Shown: one piece after another, positions 15,950-25,924 of the stretch
How the letters are laid out: each line of letters opens with the position of its first letter
Numbering within the stretch: position 1 is the first letter of the stretch
Translations under genes and position numbers: made by a program
The notes under the pieces: generated by a model
What the model was told of the DNA's origin: nothing
The model's database searches: none
The model's input: only the letters and a program-made list of their open reading frames with translations
DNA from: Streptomyces sp. CC53
GTDB lineage: Bacteria > Actinomycetota > Actinomycetes > Streptomycetales > Streptomycetaceae
Reading direction: 5' to 3'
Length of the DNA: 64,000 nucleotides
Assembly (NCBI RefSeq): GCF_001865245.1
Contig: NZ_MKXB01000151.1
Location: 134,748-198,747, forward strand

Positions 15950-17878
15950 GTGGAAGCCCTGACGACCGAAGACCCCGCCACGATCGGCCCCTTCCGCCTC
16001 CTCGGCAGGCTCGGCACCGGCGGCATGGGCCGCGTCTACCTGGCCCGCTCGGCGGGCGGCCGCACCGTCGCCGTCAAGGTGGTCCACCCCGAGCTGGCGG
16101 CGCAGGACGAGTTCCGGCGCCGGTTCGCCCGCGAGGTGGCCGCGCTGGAGAAGGTCGGCGGCACCGGCACCACACCCGTGCTGGGCGCCGACACGGAGGC
16201 GGAAGCCCCCTGGGTGGCGATCGGGTACGTGGCGGGCCCCTCCCTGAAGTCCGTGGTCGGCGCCGAGTACGGCCCGCTGCCGCCCGCCACCGTCCGCGCC
16301 CTCACCGCCGGAGTCGCCCGCGCCCTGGAGCGCGTCCACGCCGCCGGGCTGATCCACCGGGACCTGAAGCCCGCGAACGTCCTCCTCGCCGTCGACGGGC
16401 CCCGCATCATCGACTTCGGCATCGCCCGCGCCGTCGACACCGTCACGGACGGCGGCCTGACCAGCACCGGGGCCGTCGTCGGCTCGCCCGGGTTCATGTC
16501 GCCCGAGCAGGTGCGCGGCGAGCGGCTGACCCCGGCGTCGGACGTCTTCTGCCTCGGCTCCGTCCTGGCGTACGCGGCGACCGGCCGCGCCCCGTTCGGC
16601 ACCGCCGACAGCGGGGTCCACGCCATGATGTTCCGCATCGCGCACGACGAGCCCGACCTGGCGGGGCTGCCGCCCGAACTGGACGGGCTCGTACGGCCCT
16701 GCCTCGCCAAGGACCCCGCCGACCGGCCGACCGCCGGCGAGCTGGCCGCCGCGGCCGACGAGGCCGCCGACGCCCCCACCACCCACGACGGCGCGCCGCA
16801 CGGCACGTGGCTGCCCGCCGAGGTGCTCGCCGGGCTCGGCCGGCACGCCGCCCGACTGCTCGACGCGGACGGCGACCCGACGCCCACCGACCACCCGGCC
16901 GCACTCGACCCGCGCGCGGACACCCCGGCCGACCCGGGCCCGGCCCGAAGGCCCCGCAGGCCACGGCGCCGGACCCTGCTCGCCGGGGCCTGCGCGGCCC
17001 TCGCGCTCGCCCTCGGCGGCACGGCCCTCGCCGTCGCCTACTGGCCGGAGGGGGACGCCCCGGGCGGCAACGGCGAGGGGACGGACAGCACGGGCGGCAT
17101 CGGCACGGGCGGCGGGAAGGAGGTGCCCGCAGCGTTCGCCGGGGCGTGGGAGGGCGCCGTCCGCGGCGCAGCCGACCACCCGCAGGAGACCCTGCGCATC
17201 GAGATCGGCCCCGGTGACACCACCGCCTCCTACAGCAACCTCACCGCCGACCGGCTGTGCCTGGGCCGCTCCGCCCTCACGGACAGCGGCAGCGACGGCC
17301 GGAGCATCACCCTGACCGGGAGCGACGTGACCCTCAGCCTGCCCGCCGAGCGCTGCACGCCCGCCCCGCGCCACACCCTGACCCTGCGCTCCGCACAGGT
17401 CCTCGAATGGCGGTCCGGCACGGCGAGCGCGACCCTCCGGAAGGTGGAGTCCGGCCCGGAGGTCGTACCGGACCGGTTCGTCGGCACCTGGGAGCGCAAA
17501 GCGGAGGAGGAGGTGCCGGACACCCCGCCGGACCTCTACGACGAGCGGCTCGTCATCACGCAGGGCCCGATCGGCGCCCCCGTGCTGCGACTGGTGCAGA
17601 GCAACCCCGAGCTGGACGAGGAGACCGGCGAGCGGACCGGCCGCACCCTCACCTGCGCGAGCACCGGCGTCCTCGCGGGCAGCGGGGACCTGGTGCTCGT
17701 CGGGCCGCTGCAACTGGACGCGGACGCGTCGGACAGGGAATGCCGGCCGAACTCCCTCAACGCCGCGCCGAGCAGTCCCGGAGTGCTGAGGGTCGAGCGC
17801 GTCGACGGCGAGGAGCGGCTGCTGTCCGCCCCGTTCGGGGAGGACACGTCGTACGCCGTGTTCGCCCGCAAGTACTGA
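15950..17878 (+). CDS. Transmembrane Ser/Thr protein kinase (PknB-like)
   Basis: 642 residues from GTG 15950. Kinase domain 13-275: Gly loop GRLGTGGMGRVY, Lys43 (VAVKVV), catalytic HRDLKPANVLL (Asp138), DFG (155-157), activation segment ending in SPEQ. A Pro/Asp-rich juxtamembrane linker follows, then one transmembrane helix at about 341-365 (LLAGACAALALALGG) and an extracytoplasmic domain of about 270 residues with two similar halves beginning FAGAWEGAV and FVGTWERK. No PASTA repeats; the sensor part is not a family I recognise. No other signalling gene adjoins it. Confidence 0.92.
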   Translation: MEALTTEDPATIGPFRLLGRLGTGGMGRVYLARSAGGRTVAVKVVHPELAAQDEFRRRFAREVAALEKVGGTGTTPVLGADTEAEAPWVAIGYVAGPSLKSVVGAEYGPLPPATVRALTAGVARALERVHAAGLIHRDLKPANVLLAVDGPRIIDFGIARAVDTVTDGGLTSTGAVVGSPGFMSPEQVRGERLTPASDVFCLGSVLAYAATGRAPFGTADSGVHAMMFRIAHDEPDLAGLPPELDGLVRPCLAKDPADRPTAGELAAAADEAADAPTTHDGAPHGTWLPAEVLAGLGRHAARLLDADGDPTPTDHPAALDPRADTPADPGPARRPRRPRRRTLLAGACAALALALGGTALAVAYWPEGDAPGGNGEGTDSTGGIGTGGGKEVPAAFAGAWEGAVRGAADHPQETLRIEIGPGDTTASYSNLTADRLCLGRSALTDSGSDGRSITLTGSDVTLSLPAERCTPAPRHTLTLRSAQVLEWRSGTASATLRKVESGPEVVPDRFVGTWERKAEEEVPDTPPDLYDERLVITQGPIGAPVLRLVQSNPELDEETGERTGRTLTCASTGVLAGSGDLVLVGPLQLDADASDRECRPNSLNAAPSSPGVLRVERVDGEERLLSAPFGEDTSYAVFARKY

Positions 17879-17899
17879 GGAGCCGACGCACGCGACGAC

Positions 17900-17942
17900 G
17901 TGAGCGGAGGCCCGGGGGCAGTGCCCCCGGGCCTCCGCTCAC
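17900..17942. terminator. Long perfect hairpin after kinase gene
   Basis: A 21-bp inverted repeat (17900-17920 with 17922-17942), 21 bases after the kinase stop, the strongest hairpin in the window. Bidirectional use with purA is possible, though purA ends 147 bases further on. Confidence 0.85.
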
Positions 17943-18034
17943 GGCCTATCGGTCAGCCGGCCGGCCGGCTCACCGGCCGGCGGGCCGCACGGACCGTGCC
18001 CGCACGACCGCCACCACTGGCGCCACCAGCACCA

Positions 18035-18089
18035 CCGGCTACCGGCTACCGGCTACCGGCTACCGGCTACCGGCTACCGGCTACCGGCT
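18035..18089. repeat. 7-bp tandem repeat CCGGCTA, adjacent to purA stop
   Basis: Seven perfect copies of CCGGCTA from 18035 to 18083 and a partial eighth that runs into the purA stop codon (18089-18091). The array is on the 3' side of purA. Perfect copies suggest recent slippage. Confidence 0.9.
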
Positions 18090-19372
18090 CACAGGAACGA
18101 GTTGATCTCGATCGTCTCGTCGCGGCCCGGGCCGACGCCGATCGCGGAGATCGGCGCACCGGACATCTCCTCCAGCGCCTTGACGTACGCCTGGGCGTTC
18201 TTCGGCAGCTCGCCGAAGGTCTTGGCCTTCGAGATGTCCTCGGACCAACCGGGCAGGTACTCGTAGACGGGCTTCGCGTGGTGGAAGTCCGTCTGCGAGT
18301 ACGGCAGCTCCTCCACACGCCGGCCGTCGATCTCGTACGCGACGCACACCGGGATCTGCTCCCAGCCGGTCAGCACGTCCAGCTTCGTGAGGAAGAAGTC
18401 GGTCAGGCCGTTCACGCGGGTCGCGTAGCGGGCGATGACCGCGTCGAACCAGCCGCAGCGGCGGTCACGGCCGGTGGTGACACCGCGCTCGCCGCCGATG
18501 CGCCGCAGCGCCTCGCCGTCCTCGTCGAAGAGCTCCGTCGGGAACGGGCCGGCGCCGACGCGGGTCGTGTACGCCTTCAGGATGCCGATGACGCGGCTGA
18601 TCTTCGTCGGGCCGACGCCGGCACCGGTGCAGGCACCGCCGGAGGTCGGGTTCGACGAGGTCACGAAGGGGTACGTGCCGTGGTCGACGTCGAGGAGGGT
18701 GCCCTGACCGCCCTCGAAGAGGACGACCTTGCCCTCGTCGATGGCGTTGTTCAGGATCAGCGTGGTGTCCGCGACGTACGGCTTGATCTGCTCCGCGTAC
18801 TGGAGCATCTCCTCCACGATCTTGGAGGACTCGATCGCCCGCCGGTTGTAGAGCTTGGCGAGGAGCTGGTTCTTGACCTCCAGGGCCGCCTCGACCTTCT
18901 GGTGGAGGATCGACTCGTCGTAGAGGTCCTGGACGCGGATGCCCACACGGTTGATCTTGTCGGCGTACGTCGGGCCGATGCCGCGACCGGTCGTGCCGAT
19001 CTTGCGCTTGCCGAGGAACCGTTCCGTCACCTTGTCGAGGGTGACGTTGTACGGCGTGATCAGGTGCGCGTTGCCGCTGATCAGCAGCTTGCTGGTGTCC
19101 ACGCCGCGATCGTTCAGCCCGCTCAGCTCGGAGAGCAGGACCGCCGGGTCGACGACGACACCGTTTCCGATCACCGGGGTGCATCCCGGGGAGAGGATCC
19201 CGGAGGGAAGGAGGTGGAGCGCGTACTTCTGGTCGCCTACGACGACCGTGTGACCGGCGTTGTTACCGCCCTGGTAACGCACCACGTAGTCGACGGATCC
19301 ACCGAGGAGGTCGGTGGCCTTTCCCTTGCCCTCGTCACCCCACTGAGCACCGAGCAGCACAAGTGCGGGCAC
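18089..19372 (-). CDS. purA: Adenylosuccinate synthetase
   Basis: 427 residues, normal length. N-terminal [16 protein letters not shown] (GTP P-loop and catalytic Asp/His), [47 protein letters not shown] and FLTKLDVL are all present. It joins IMP and aspartate with GTP in the first AMP-specific step, in the cytosol. Start GTG 19372 ([15 protein letters not shown]) is the family start; the longer open frame to 20911 is antisense to the DagK-like gene. The 170-base leader contains a short inverted repeat AGCCCCT/AGGGGCT (19485-19512). Confidence 0.97.
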   Translation of the reverse strand: MPALVLLGAQWGDEGKGKATDLLGGSVDYVVRYQGGNNAGHTVVVGDQKYALHLLPSGILSPGCTPVIGNGVVVDPAVLLSELSGLNDRGVDTSKLLISGNAHLITPYNVTLDKVTERFLGKRKIGTTGRGIGPTYADKINRVGIRVQDLYDESILHQKVEAALEVKNQLLAKLYNRRAIESSKIVEEMLQYAEQIKPYVADTTLILNNAIDEGKVVLFEGGQGTLLDVDHGTYPFVTSSNPTSGGACTGAGVGPTKISRVIGILKAYTTRVGAGPFPTELFDEDGEALRRIGGERGVTTGRDRRCGWFDAVIARYATRVNGLTDFFLTKLDVLTGWEQIPVCVAYEIDGRRVEELPYSQTDFHHAKPVYEYLPGWSEDISKAKTFGELPKNAQAYVKALEEMSGAPISAIGVGPGRDETIEINSFL

Positions 19373-19546
19373 AGGCGTACACCCCTTCCGGGCGGGGCAT
19401 GTCCAAGGCCAGGGGCGCAAAACGTCGTACGGCGGTGTACGACAGCAGCCTGGAACCGCTGAACCGGTGCCCCGGAATAGACGAAGCCCCTGGCTCGACG
19501 GCGCAAGGGGCTCTTGCACAAAGATGCTACCCGAGGAAGGACCGAG

Positions 19547-20404
19547 GTGTCGGCTCCCGACCAGCTCCTGGTGGTCATCGACCCGGTCGCCCGCCGCTGT
19601 GACGGCGAGTCCGTGCGGATCGCGAAGGACGTGTTGTGCGGCGGCGCCGCCGCGAAGGTGTGCCTGCCGGCGACCCCGCAGGAGTTCGCGCGGGCACTGG
19701 CCCGGCGCGGTGGCCGGCGGCCCGTGGTCGTCGGCGACGACCGGGCACTGGTGCACGCCGTGCGGCTGCTGCACCGGGACGGCGAGCTGGACGGGGAGCC
19801 CCTGGCGCTGGTGCCGGTCGGGCCGGACGACACGGTGCGGCTCGCGGCGGCGCTGGGTGCGCCGCTGGGCGCGGTGACGGCGGCGCGGGCGGTGCTGGAC
19901 GGGGTGGAGCGGCGGCTGGACCTGCTGGTGGACGAGCACGGCGGGGTCGTGGTGGGCGGGCTGCGCATCCCCGACGGGACGGCCGCGGCGGTGCCGGACG
20001 CACCGGAGGACCCTACGCACACGGTGTGGGGTACGGCGAGGACCCTGGTCCGCACCCTGGTGGGCCCGCAGCCGGCCGCGGCACCCCGGGTGCCGCAGAT
20101 GCGGGGGCACCGGCTGCGCGTGGAGGCGGACGGGCGGGTGGTCTGCGACGTGGAGGATCCGGTGGAGGGCGTGGCGGTGACGGCGGAGGACGGCGTCGCG
20201 GTGGTGGAGGTGCACCCGCGCGCCGGGGCACCGGTCCGGCACACCGCGCGGGCGGTCCGCGTCTCGGCCGCGCCCGGCGCGGACTTCCGCTACCACGCGG
20301 ACGGGCAGGTCAGGGGCCCGCTGGAGACCCGCACATGGACGCTGCACGCCGCGTCCTGGTCCCTGCTGGTCCCGTCCCCGGCGCTCGCCCCGGAAGCCCC
20401 CTGA
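19547..20404 (+). CDS. Diacylglycerol-kinase-like protein (DagK/LCB5 fold)
   Basis: 285 residues. It starts with [17 protein letters not shown] in place of the usual NPxAG motif, has [16 protein letters not shown] where GGDGT would stand, and [19 protein letters not shown] for the P-GTGND motif. The C-terminal beta-sandwich half ([38 protein letters not shown]) matches the lipid-kinase family. Because the signature motifs are altered, catalytic activity is doubtful. GTG 19547 follows GAGGAAGGACCGAG. Divergent from purA. Confidence 0.75.
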   Translation: MSAPDQLLVVIDPVARRCDGESVRIAKDVLCGGAAAKVCLPATPQEFARALARRGGRRPVVVGDDRALVHAVRLLHRDGELDGEPLALVPVGPDDTVRLAAALGAPLGAVTAARAVLDGVERRLDLLVDEHGGVVVGGLRIPDGTAAAVPDAPEDPTHTVWGTARTLVRTLVGPQPAAAPRVPQMRGHRLRVEADGRVVCDVEDPVEGVAVTAEDGVAVVEVHPRAGAPVRHTARAVRVSAAPGADFRYHADGQVRGPLETRTWTLHAASWSLLVPSPALAPEAP

Positions 20405-21004
20405 CCCACGGCCTCGCCCCGGAAGCCCGCCGACTGACCGCGTCGGCGCTGCTGCCGCTCTGACCCGCCGGGTCGGCGCTGCCACTGCCCCAGCCTGCAC
20501 GTCGAAACCCCCACCAGCCCGGCCGGCCCCACCGAGACGGCCACGGCCGCCGCTCCGGCCCACCGCCGCTGCTCCAGCTTGCGGCTCAGCGCCGTCGTTC
20601 CGCTCTCCCGGGGGCAGGGCCATCAGGGCCGCCGCGGGGCCCCGGGCCCGCCGGTCTTGTGGACCGCCCCGGTCGCCGCGGGCCGGTGGTCTTCGACCGT
20701 GTCCCGCCGCCGCGCGCCCCTCGGCGTGCCGGCCCGCCCCGCTGCCCGGTCGCCCTGCCGGCCCGCACCCGTCGCCAGGCGAACCGGACCCGCGGGGCCC
20801 GCCGGGCTCACCAAGGGCCGGCCGGCCTACGCCCCACCCCAGGTCACCACGAGCACACCGGCCCTCCGGCCCCGCCCCGGTCACCGACGGGTACACCGAC
20901 CCCGCGGCCACACCCCGGCCACGGCGGGGGCATCGCCCCTCCGGCCCCGCCCGGTCGCCGACGGGGACCGCCGTCCTGGCCGGCCCGGTCGCCCTCGGCG
21001 GGCG
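20405..21004. other. 600-base intergenic region, no gene seen
   Basis: Very GC-rich sequence with two related blocks (CCTCCGGCCCCGCC followed by CGGTC..CCGACGGG) at about 20861-20890 and 20938-20963, suggesting a decayed duplication. No frame has a ribosome site or recognisable product. Confidence 0.5.
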
Positions 21005-21511
21005 TCAGCCCGCCTTGCGGGCCCGCCAGCGGGCCATGATCTGGGTCATCTCCTGGTGCAGGAACGCGAAGAACTCGGCCGTCTCGGCGATCCGGTCGCC
21101 CGCGGGCGTGCCCCGCCCCAGGGTGTCGGCGCCTTCGCGCAGGGTGTTCTCCCAGCGGGTCAGCACCTGGTCCCGCCGGGTGAAGACCTCGTACCACATC
21201 TCCTCGTGCAGGACGTACCGCTCGCGGCGCGAGCCGGGGTCCCGCTCGCGGCCGATCATGCTGACCTGCGTCAGGTACCGGACCGCTCCCGACACGGCGG
21301 CCGGGCTGATCCGGAGCCGCTCCGCCAGCTCGGCGGAGGTGAGGGCTCCGGTCTCGGAGACCAGCAGCGCCGCGAAGACACGGGACGCCATGCGCGGCAT
21401 GCCGGCCTGCGCGAGTTCGCCGGCGAAGCGTTCGAGGAAGCGGCCGACCGCCCCCTCGCCCCGCCCGCCGTCCGCCGCGGTGTCGTACGCCGTCTCGCCC
21501 GTGCTCCCCAT
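21005..21511 (-). CDS. MarR/GbsR-type winged-helix regulator
   Basis: 168 residues. Winged helix at about 40-105 (MPRMASRVFAALLVSETGALTSAELAERLRISPAAVSGAVRYLTQVSMIGRERDPGSRRERYVL); the helical C-terminus (WENTLREGADTLG...FFAFLHQEMTQIMARW) is the dimerisation part seen in GbsR-like repressors. It faces an ABC exporter operon across 101 bases containing a 16-bp palindrome, the classic layout of a local repressor of a drug or metabolite exporter. Confidence 0.88.
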   Translation of the reverse strand: MGSTGETAYDTAADGGRGEGAVGRFLERFAGELAQAGMPRMASRVFAALLVSETGALTSAELAERLRISPAAVSGAVRYLTQVSMIGRERDPGSRRERYVLHEEMWYEVFTRRDQVLTRWENTLREGADTLGRGTPAGDRIAETAEFFAFLHQEMTQIMARWRARKAG

Positions 21512-21577
21512 GCGCCCATCGTCTCCCGTCGTCCGGAGCGTCCCGCCACGACCCCCGATTTTATACAGTTCCTTAAC

Positions 21578-21593
21578 TTCACAAGTTTGTGAA
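21578..21593. promoter_or_regulatory. Palindromic operator TTCACAA-GT-TTGTGAA
   Basis: Perfect 7-bp arms with a 2-bp spacer, 19 bases before the ATG of the ABC ATPase gene and overlapping an AT-rich stretch (TTATACAGTTCCTTAACTT) that must hold the promoter. Best candidate binding site of the adjacent MarR/GbsR protein. Confidence 0.7.
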
Positions 21594-21612
21594 CGTCGCT
21601 TAGCGTCGAAGC

Positions 21613-22509
21613 ATGACGAACGCCATCACCGTCGCCGGACTGCACAAGTCCTTCGGGCGCACGCACGCGCTGGCCGGTCTCGACCTGACCGTCTCGACCG
21701 GCGAGGTCCACGGCTTCCTCGGCCCCAACGGCTCCGGCAAGTCCACCGCCATCCGCGTCCTCCTCGGCCTCCTGCGGGCCGACTCCGGCGAGACGCGGCT
21801 GCTCGGCCGCGACCCCTGGCGGGACGCCGTCGAGCTGCACCGGCGGGTGGCGTACGTCCCCGGGGACGTGACCCTGTGGCGCAACCTGTCCGGCGGGGAG
21901 GTCATCGACCTGTACGGCAGACTGCGCGGCGGCCTCGACCCGGCGCGGCGCGCCGACCTGATCGAGCGCTTCGAGCTGGACCCGACGAAGAAGGGCCGCA
22001 CGTACTCCAAGGGCAACCGCCAGAAGGTGGCCCTGGTCGCGGCCCTTGCGTCCGACGTGGACCTGCTGATCCTGGACGAGCCGACGAGCGGCCTCGACCC
22101 GCTCATGGAGGGCGTCTTCCAGGACTGCGTCCGCGAGGAGCAGGCCCGGGGCCGCACGGTCCTGCTCTCCTCGCACATCCTCAGCGAGGTGGAGAGCCTC
22201 TGCGACCGGGTCAGCATCATCCGCAAGGGCGTCACCGTGGAGTCGGGCTCCCTGGCCGAGCTGCGCCACCTGACCCGCACCAGCGTCGAAGCCGAGCTGG
22301 CCGCGCCGCCCGACGGCCTCACCCACCTGCCCGGCGTCCACGACCTGGCGGTCGACGGCCACCGGGTCCGGCTCCAGGTCGACTCCGACAAACTGGACGC
22401 GGTGCTGCGCTCGCTCACCGCGTCGGGCGTGCGGTCGCTGGTCAGCTCGCCGCCCACGCTGGAGGAGCTGTTCCTGCGCCACTACGAGGACGGGGAGGCC
22501 ACCCGATGA
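21613..22509 (+). CDS. ABC transporter ATP-binding protein
   Basis: 298 residues. Walker [10 protein letters not shown] (about 37-45), Q-loop region, a variant signature [15 protein letters not shown], Walker [15 protein letters not shown] and switch His in [11 protein letters not shown]. The C-terminal 80 residues form the extra domain of DrrA/COG1131-type exporters. Pairs with the permease directly downstream (ATGA overlap). Substrate unknown; similar pairs export antibiotics. Confidence 0.92.
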   Translation: MTNAITVAGLHKSFGRTHALAGLDLTVSTGEVHGFLGPNGSGKSTAIRVLLGLLRADSGETRLLGRDPWRDAVELHRRVAYVPGDVTLWRNLSGGEVIDLYGRLRGGLDPARRADLIERFELDPTKKGRTYSKGNRQKVALVAALASDVDLLILDEPTSGLDPLMEGVFQDCVREEQARGRTVLLSSHILSEVESLCDRVSIIRKGVTVESGSLAELRHLTRTSVEAELAAPPDGLTHLPGVHDLAVDGHRVRLQVDSDKLDAVLRSLTASGVRSLVSSPPTLEELFLRHYEDGEATR

Positions 22510-24107
22510 CCGCCGTGGCCCTGGCCCCGGGGCGGCCCCGGCACCTGGCGGGCACGGGCGCGCTGCTGCGGCTCGCACTGCGCCGCGACCGGGTGATGCT
22601 GCCGCTGTGGGTGCTGGTGCTCGGCACGATGGTGGTGAGCGGCGGCGGCTCCATCGAGGCGCTGTACGACACCCCGGAGTCCCGCGCCCGGCTCGCGCAG
22701 TCCATGTCGGCGAACACCTCGCTGCGCTCCCTCTACGGCCCGGTCTTCGGGGACTCCGTCGGCGCGCTGGTCGCGTGGCGGTTCGGCGTCTTCGCGGCGA
22801 CGCTCGCCGCCGTGATGAGCCTGGTCGTCGTCGTGCGGCACACCCGCGAGGAGGAGGAGACGGGCCGGCAGGAGCTGCTGTCGTCGGCGATGGTGGGCCG
22901 CCGGGCCCCGCTGACGGCGGCCCTCCTGGCGGCGCTCGTCGCGAACACGGCGCTCACGCTGATCATCACCGTGGGCCTGGCCGGCAGGGGCGCCGCCGGC
23001 GCCCTGGCGCTCGGGCTGGCCGTGGGCCTGACCGGCATGGTCTTCGCGACGATGGCGGCGATCGTCGCACAGGCGACGGAGAGCGCGCGGCTCGCCAAGG
23101 GCGCGACGTCGGCGGTGCTCGGCCTCGCGTTCCTGCTGCGAGCCGCCGGCGACGCGGGGGAGGACGCGGGCGGCTCGCCGCTGACCTGGCTGTCCCCCGT
23201 CGGCTGGGCCGAGAACGTGCGGGCCTTCGCCGGGGACCGCTGGTGGGTGCTGCTGCTGTCCGCCGCCGCGGTCGTGGCGCAGGGCGTCGCCGCGTACGTG
23301 CTGACGGGCCGCCGCGACATCGGCATGAGCTTCGTCCCGGCCCGTCCCGGCCCCGCCGAGGGGCGGCTCGCGACCGCGGGCGGCCTCGCCTGGCGGCTCC
23401 AGCGCGGCAGCCTGATCGGCTGGACGCTGGGCTTCCTCGTGGCGGGGCTGGTGTTCGGCGGCATGGTCGAGGGCGCCGCCGACCTCGTCGGTGACAACCC
23501 GCAGGCCCGCGAGATCTTCGAGCGGGTGGGCGGGGCACAGGCCCTGACGGACGCCTTCCTGGGGGCGCTGCTGGGCATGTTCGGCATGGTCGCGTCGCTG
23601 TACGCGGTCGCCGCGGTGCTGCGGCTGCACGGCGAGGAGACCTCGCAGCGGGCCGAGCCGGTGCTCGGATGCGCCGTGGGACGGTTGCAATGGGCGGCCG
23701 GTCACCTGCTGATCGCGTTCGCGGGACCGGTGCTGATCATGGCCGTGGCCGGGGTCGGCATGTACCTCACGTACGGCAGGGACCTCGGCCCGGTCCTGGG
23801 CACGGCGGCGGTGCAGCTCCCCGCCGTGTGGCTGCTGGGCTCCCTCGCCGTCCTGCTGCACGGCGCGTTCCCGAAGGCCGCGGTGGGCGCGTGGGGGGTG
23901 GCGGGCCTGTCGCTGGCGATCGGCTGGATCGGTCCGGCGCTGAACCTGCCGCAGGCCGTGCTGAACCTGTCCCCGTTCGGCCACCTGCCGAAGCTGCCGG
24001 GCGCGGACATGGCGTGGCCGCCGGTGGTGGTCCTGCTGGTCCTGGCGGCGGCGCTGACGGCCGCGGGCCTGGTGGGGCTGCGCCGCCGCGACCTCGTCAC
24101 GTCGTGA
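22506..24107 (+). CDS. ABC-2 permease, polyketide-antibiotic exporter type
   Basis: 533 residues with about twelve hydrophobic segments, starting [37 protein letters not shown], the usual opening of the COG3559-type exporters of which TnrB3 is an example. The protein is a fused two-half permease (segments around 30-290 and 300-530). Coupled to the ATPase by a 4-base overlap, so the pair forms the transporter (permease dimer or monomer plus two ATPases). No biosynthetic genes nearby, so it is more likely a resistance or efflux system. Confidence 0.9.
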   Translation: MTAVALAPGRPRHLAGTGALLRLALRRDRVMLPLWVLVLGTMVVSGGGSIEALYDTPESRARLAQSMSANTSLRSLYGPVFGDSVGALVAWRFGVFAATLAAVMSLVVVVRHTREEEETGRQELLSSAMVGRRAPLTAALLAALVANTALTLIITVGLAGRGAAGALALGLAVGLTGMVFATMAAIVAQATESARLAKGATSAVLGLAFLLRAAGDAGEDAGGSPLTWLSPVGWAENVRAFAGDRWWVLLLSAAAVVAQGVAAYVLTGRRDIGMSFVPARPGPAEGRLATAGGLAWRLQRGSLIGWTLGFLVAGLVFGGMVEGAADLVGDNPQAREIFERVGGAQALTDAFLGALLGMFGMVASLYAVAAVLRLHGEETSQRAEPVLGCAVGRLQWAAGHLLIAFAGPVLIMAVAGVGMYLTYGRDLGPVLGTAAVQLPAVWLLGSLAVLLHGAFPKAAVGAWGVAGLSLAIGWIGPALNLPQAVLNLSPFGHLPKLPGADMAWPPVVVLLVLAAALTAAGLVGLRRRDLVTS

Positions 24108-24119
24108 CGGCCCGGGCGG

Positions 24120-24359
24120 GGCGGTAGGCGTGCGGGGGCGCGGCTCACGGGGCGGCGCGCGGCGCGGCTGCTCACGGCGTGCCTCGTGTTGCGGCAGCGC
24201 ACACGGAGGCGGTGCACGGCGTGGCGGCCCGGGCGGATACGGCTCGCGTGCGGCGCACGTGGGGGCGGCTCACGGGGCGTTGCGCGGCGCGGCGGCTCGC
24301 GCGGGCACGGCTCGCGCGGGGGCGGACCCTGCCGTGCCGCCCCCGCTCTCGGCGGCTCA
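24120..24359. repeat. Degenerate repeats containing copies of the P450 gene end
   Basis: The motif GGCTCACGGGG occurs at about 24140, 24268 and 24354, the last copy containing the P450 stop codon (TCA 24357-24359). Other shared blocks are GCGCGGCGCGGC and GGCTCGCG. The region lies between the convergent ABC permease and P450 genes. Confidence 0.6.
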
Positions 24360-25562
24360 CGGGGTGACGAGCAGTTCCTTCAGCCCGCGGATCACGTAGC
24401 CGCCCTGCCACTGCGGCTCCCGCACGAGCCGCAGCGCGGGAGCCCGCCGCAGGAGCTCGCCGAAGGACGCGGTGAGCTCCAGACGGGCGAGCGGCGCGCC
24501 GAGGCAGTAGTGGATGCCCGCCCCGAAGGCGAGGTGGGGGTTGTCGGCCCGCCCGAGGTCCAGGCGGTCGGGGTCGGAGAACCGGGCGGGGTCGCGGTGG
24601 GCGGACCCGAAGAGCAGGGCGACCTCGGAGCCGCGCGGCACCGTCACGTCCCCGATCTCGATGTCGTCCAGGACCCAGCGCTCGAACATCTGCAAGGGCG
24701 TGTCGTAGCGCAGCAGTTCCTCCACGGCCGTGGACAACGCCACCTCGCCGGAGCGCAGCGCGGCGAGCTGCTCGGGGTGGCGCAGCAGCGTCCACCAGCC
24801 GTTGGCCGTGGTGTTGACGGTGGCCTCGTGCCCGGCGTTCAGCAGCAGCACGCAGGTGGACACCATCTCCTGCTCGCTGAGCCGGTCACCGCCGTCGTGG
24901 GCGGCGACCAGCGCGGAGACCAGGTCGTCCCCCGGGTCCTTCCGGCGGGCGGCGATCAGCTCCCGCAGGTACGCGGAGAACTCGACGGACGCGGTGACGG
25001 CCCGCCGCGCCGTCTCCTCGTCCGGGCGCAGCTCGAACATCCCGCAGATGTCCGCCGACCAGGGCCGCAGCAGATGCCGGTCGCCCGCCGGAATGCCGAG
25101 CATCTCCGCGATGACCGCCACGGGCAGCGGCTCCGCGACCCGCGCGAGCAGGTCGCCTCCCCCGTCCGCCACGAACGCCTCGACGAGTTCGGCGGCCAGC
25201 CGCTCCACGGTCGGCTTCAGCCGCTCCACGGTCCGGGGCGTGAACGCCTTGGACACGAGCCGCCGGATCCTCGTGTGGTCGGGGCCCTCCAGGTCCAGCA
25301 GCCCGTGGCCGTTCAGCACGTGGAACGGCTCGTGCTCGGGTGGCGGCGGGGTGCGCCCGAACTCCTCGTGGCCGAAGCGGTGCAGGTACGTCCGCCCCAG
25401 CCGCCGGTCCCGCAGCAGCGCGGACACGTCCGCGTGGTGGGGGACGAGGTACTGGCCGCTCGCCGGGAACCAGTGCACGCGCCCCGCGGCGCGGAGCTCC
25501 TCGTACGCGGGGTACGGGTCCGCGACGAAGGCGGGCGACCAGGGGTCGAATGCGGTGTCCAT
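24357..25562 (-). CDS. Cytochrome P450 monooxygenase
   Basis: 401 residues, soluble bacterial class I type. I-helix LLLNAGHEATVN (oxygen-activation A-G-x-E-A/T), K-helix ExxR in EELLRYDTPLQ, and the heme loop HLAFGAGIHYCLGAPLAR with the axial Cys near 349. Needs a ferredoxin and reductase encoded elsewhere. Substrate unknown. ATG 25562 begins MDTAFDPWSPAFVADPYPAYEELR. No partner biosynthetic genes are adjacent, so it is an orphan P450. Confidence 0.95.
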   Translation of the reverse strand: MDTAFDPWSPAFVADPYPAYEELRAAGRVHWFPASGQYLVPHHADVSALLRDRRLGRTYLHRFGHEEFGRTPPPPEHEPFHVLNGHGLLDLEGPDHTRIRRLVSKAFTPRTVERLKPTVERLAAELVEAFVADGGGDLLARVAEPLPVAVIAEMLGIPAGDRHLLRPWSADICGMFELRPDEETARRAVTASVEFSAYLRELIAARRKDPGDDLVSALVAAHDGGDRLSEQEMVSTCVLLLNAGHEATVNTTANGWWTLLRHPEQLAALRSGEVALSTAVEELLRYDTPLQMFERWVLDDIEIGDVTVPRGSEVALLFGSAHRDPARFSDPDRLDLGRADNPHLAFGAGIHYCLGAPLARLELTASFGELLRRAPALRLVREPQWQGGYVIRGLKELLVTP

Positions 25563-25639
25563 GCCGGGACGGTACTCCCCCGCCCCGCCGCACGGACCGG
25601 GCCTGCACCACATCCCGCACAGCACACCCGGGCGCCGCG

Positions 25640-25924
25640 TCCGCCCGGCTCCCGCTACGAGACGCGCCCGCGCGACTCCCACACGCCACGGAACCGCGCC
25701 ACTCCCGCACGAGACGCGCCCGCGGCGCCCGCCGGGACCCGTCCGCGCGGCTCCGGCCCTCGGCGGACCCACACGACCCCCACACGCCACGGACCCGCGC
25801 CGCCCCCGCACGCCACGGACCCACGCCGTCCCCGCACGAGACGGGCCCGTGCGACTCCCGCACGCCCCAGAGCTGTCCGCCGGCGCCAGGGACCCGCGCC
25901 GCTCCCGCACGGGGCGGGCCCGCG
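25640..25924. repeat. Degenerate tandem repeats downstream of response-regulator gene
   Basis: Units of about 26-30 bases built on CCGCACGCCACGGACCCGCGCC and CCGCACGAGACGGGCCCG recur at least seven times. The region separates the P450 start from the 3' end of the LuxR-type regulator. No coding signal found. Confidence 0.65.

Noticed and set aside
19385..20911. N-terminal extension of purA to 940 residues
   Set aside because: The purA family start GTG 19372 is clear; the extension is antisense to the DagK-like gene.
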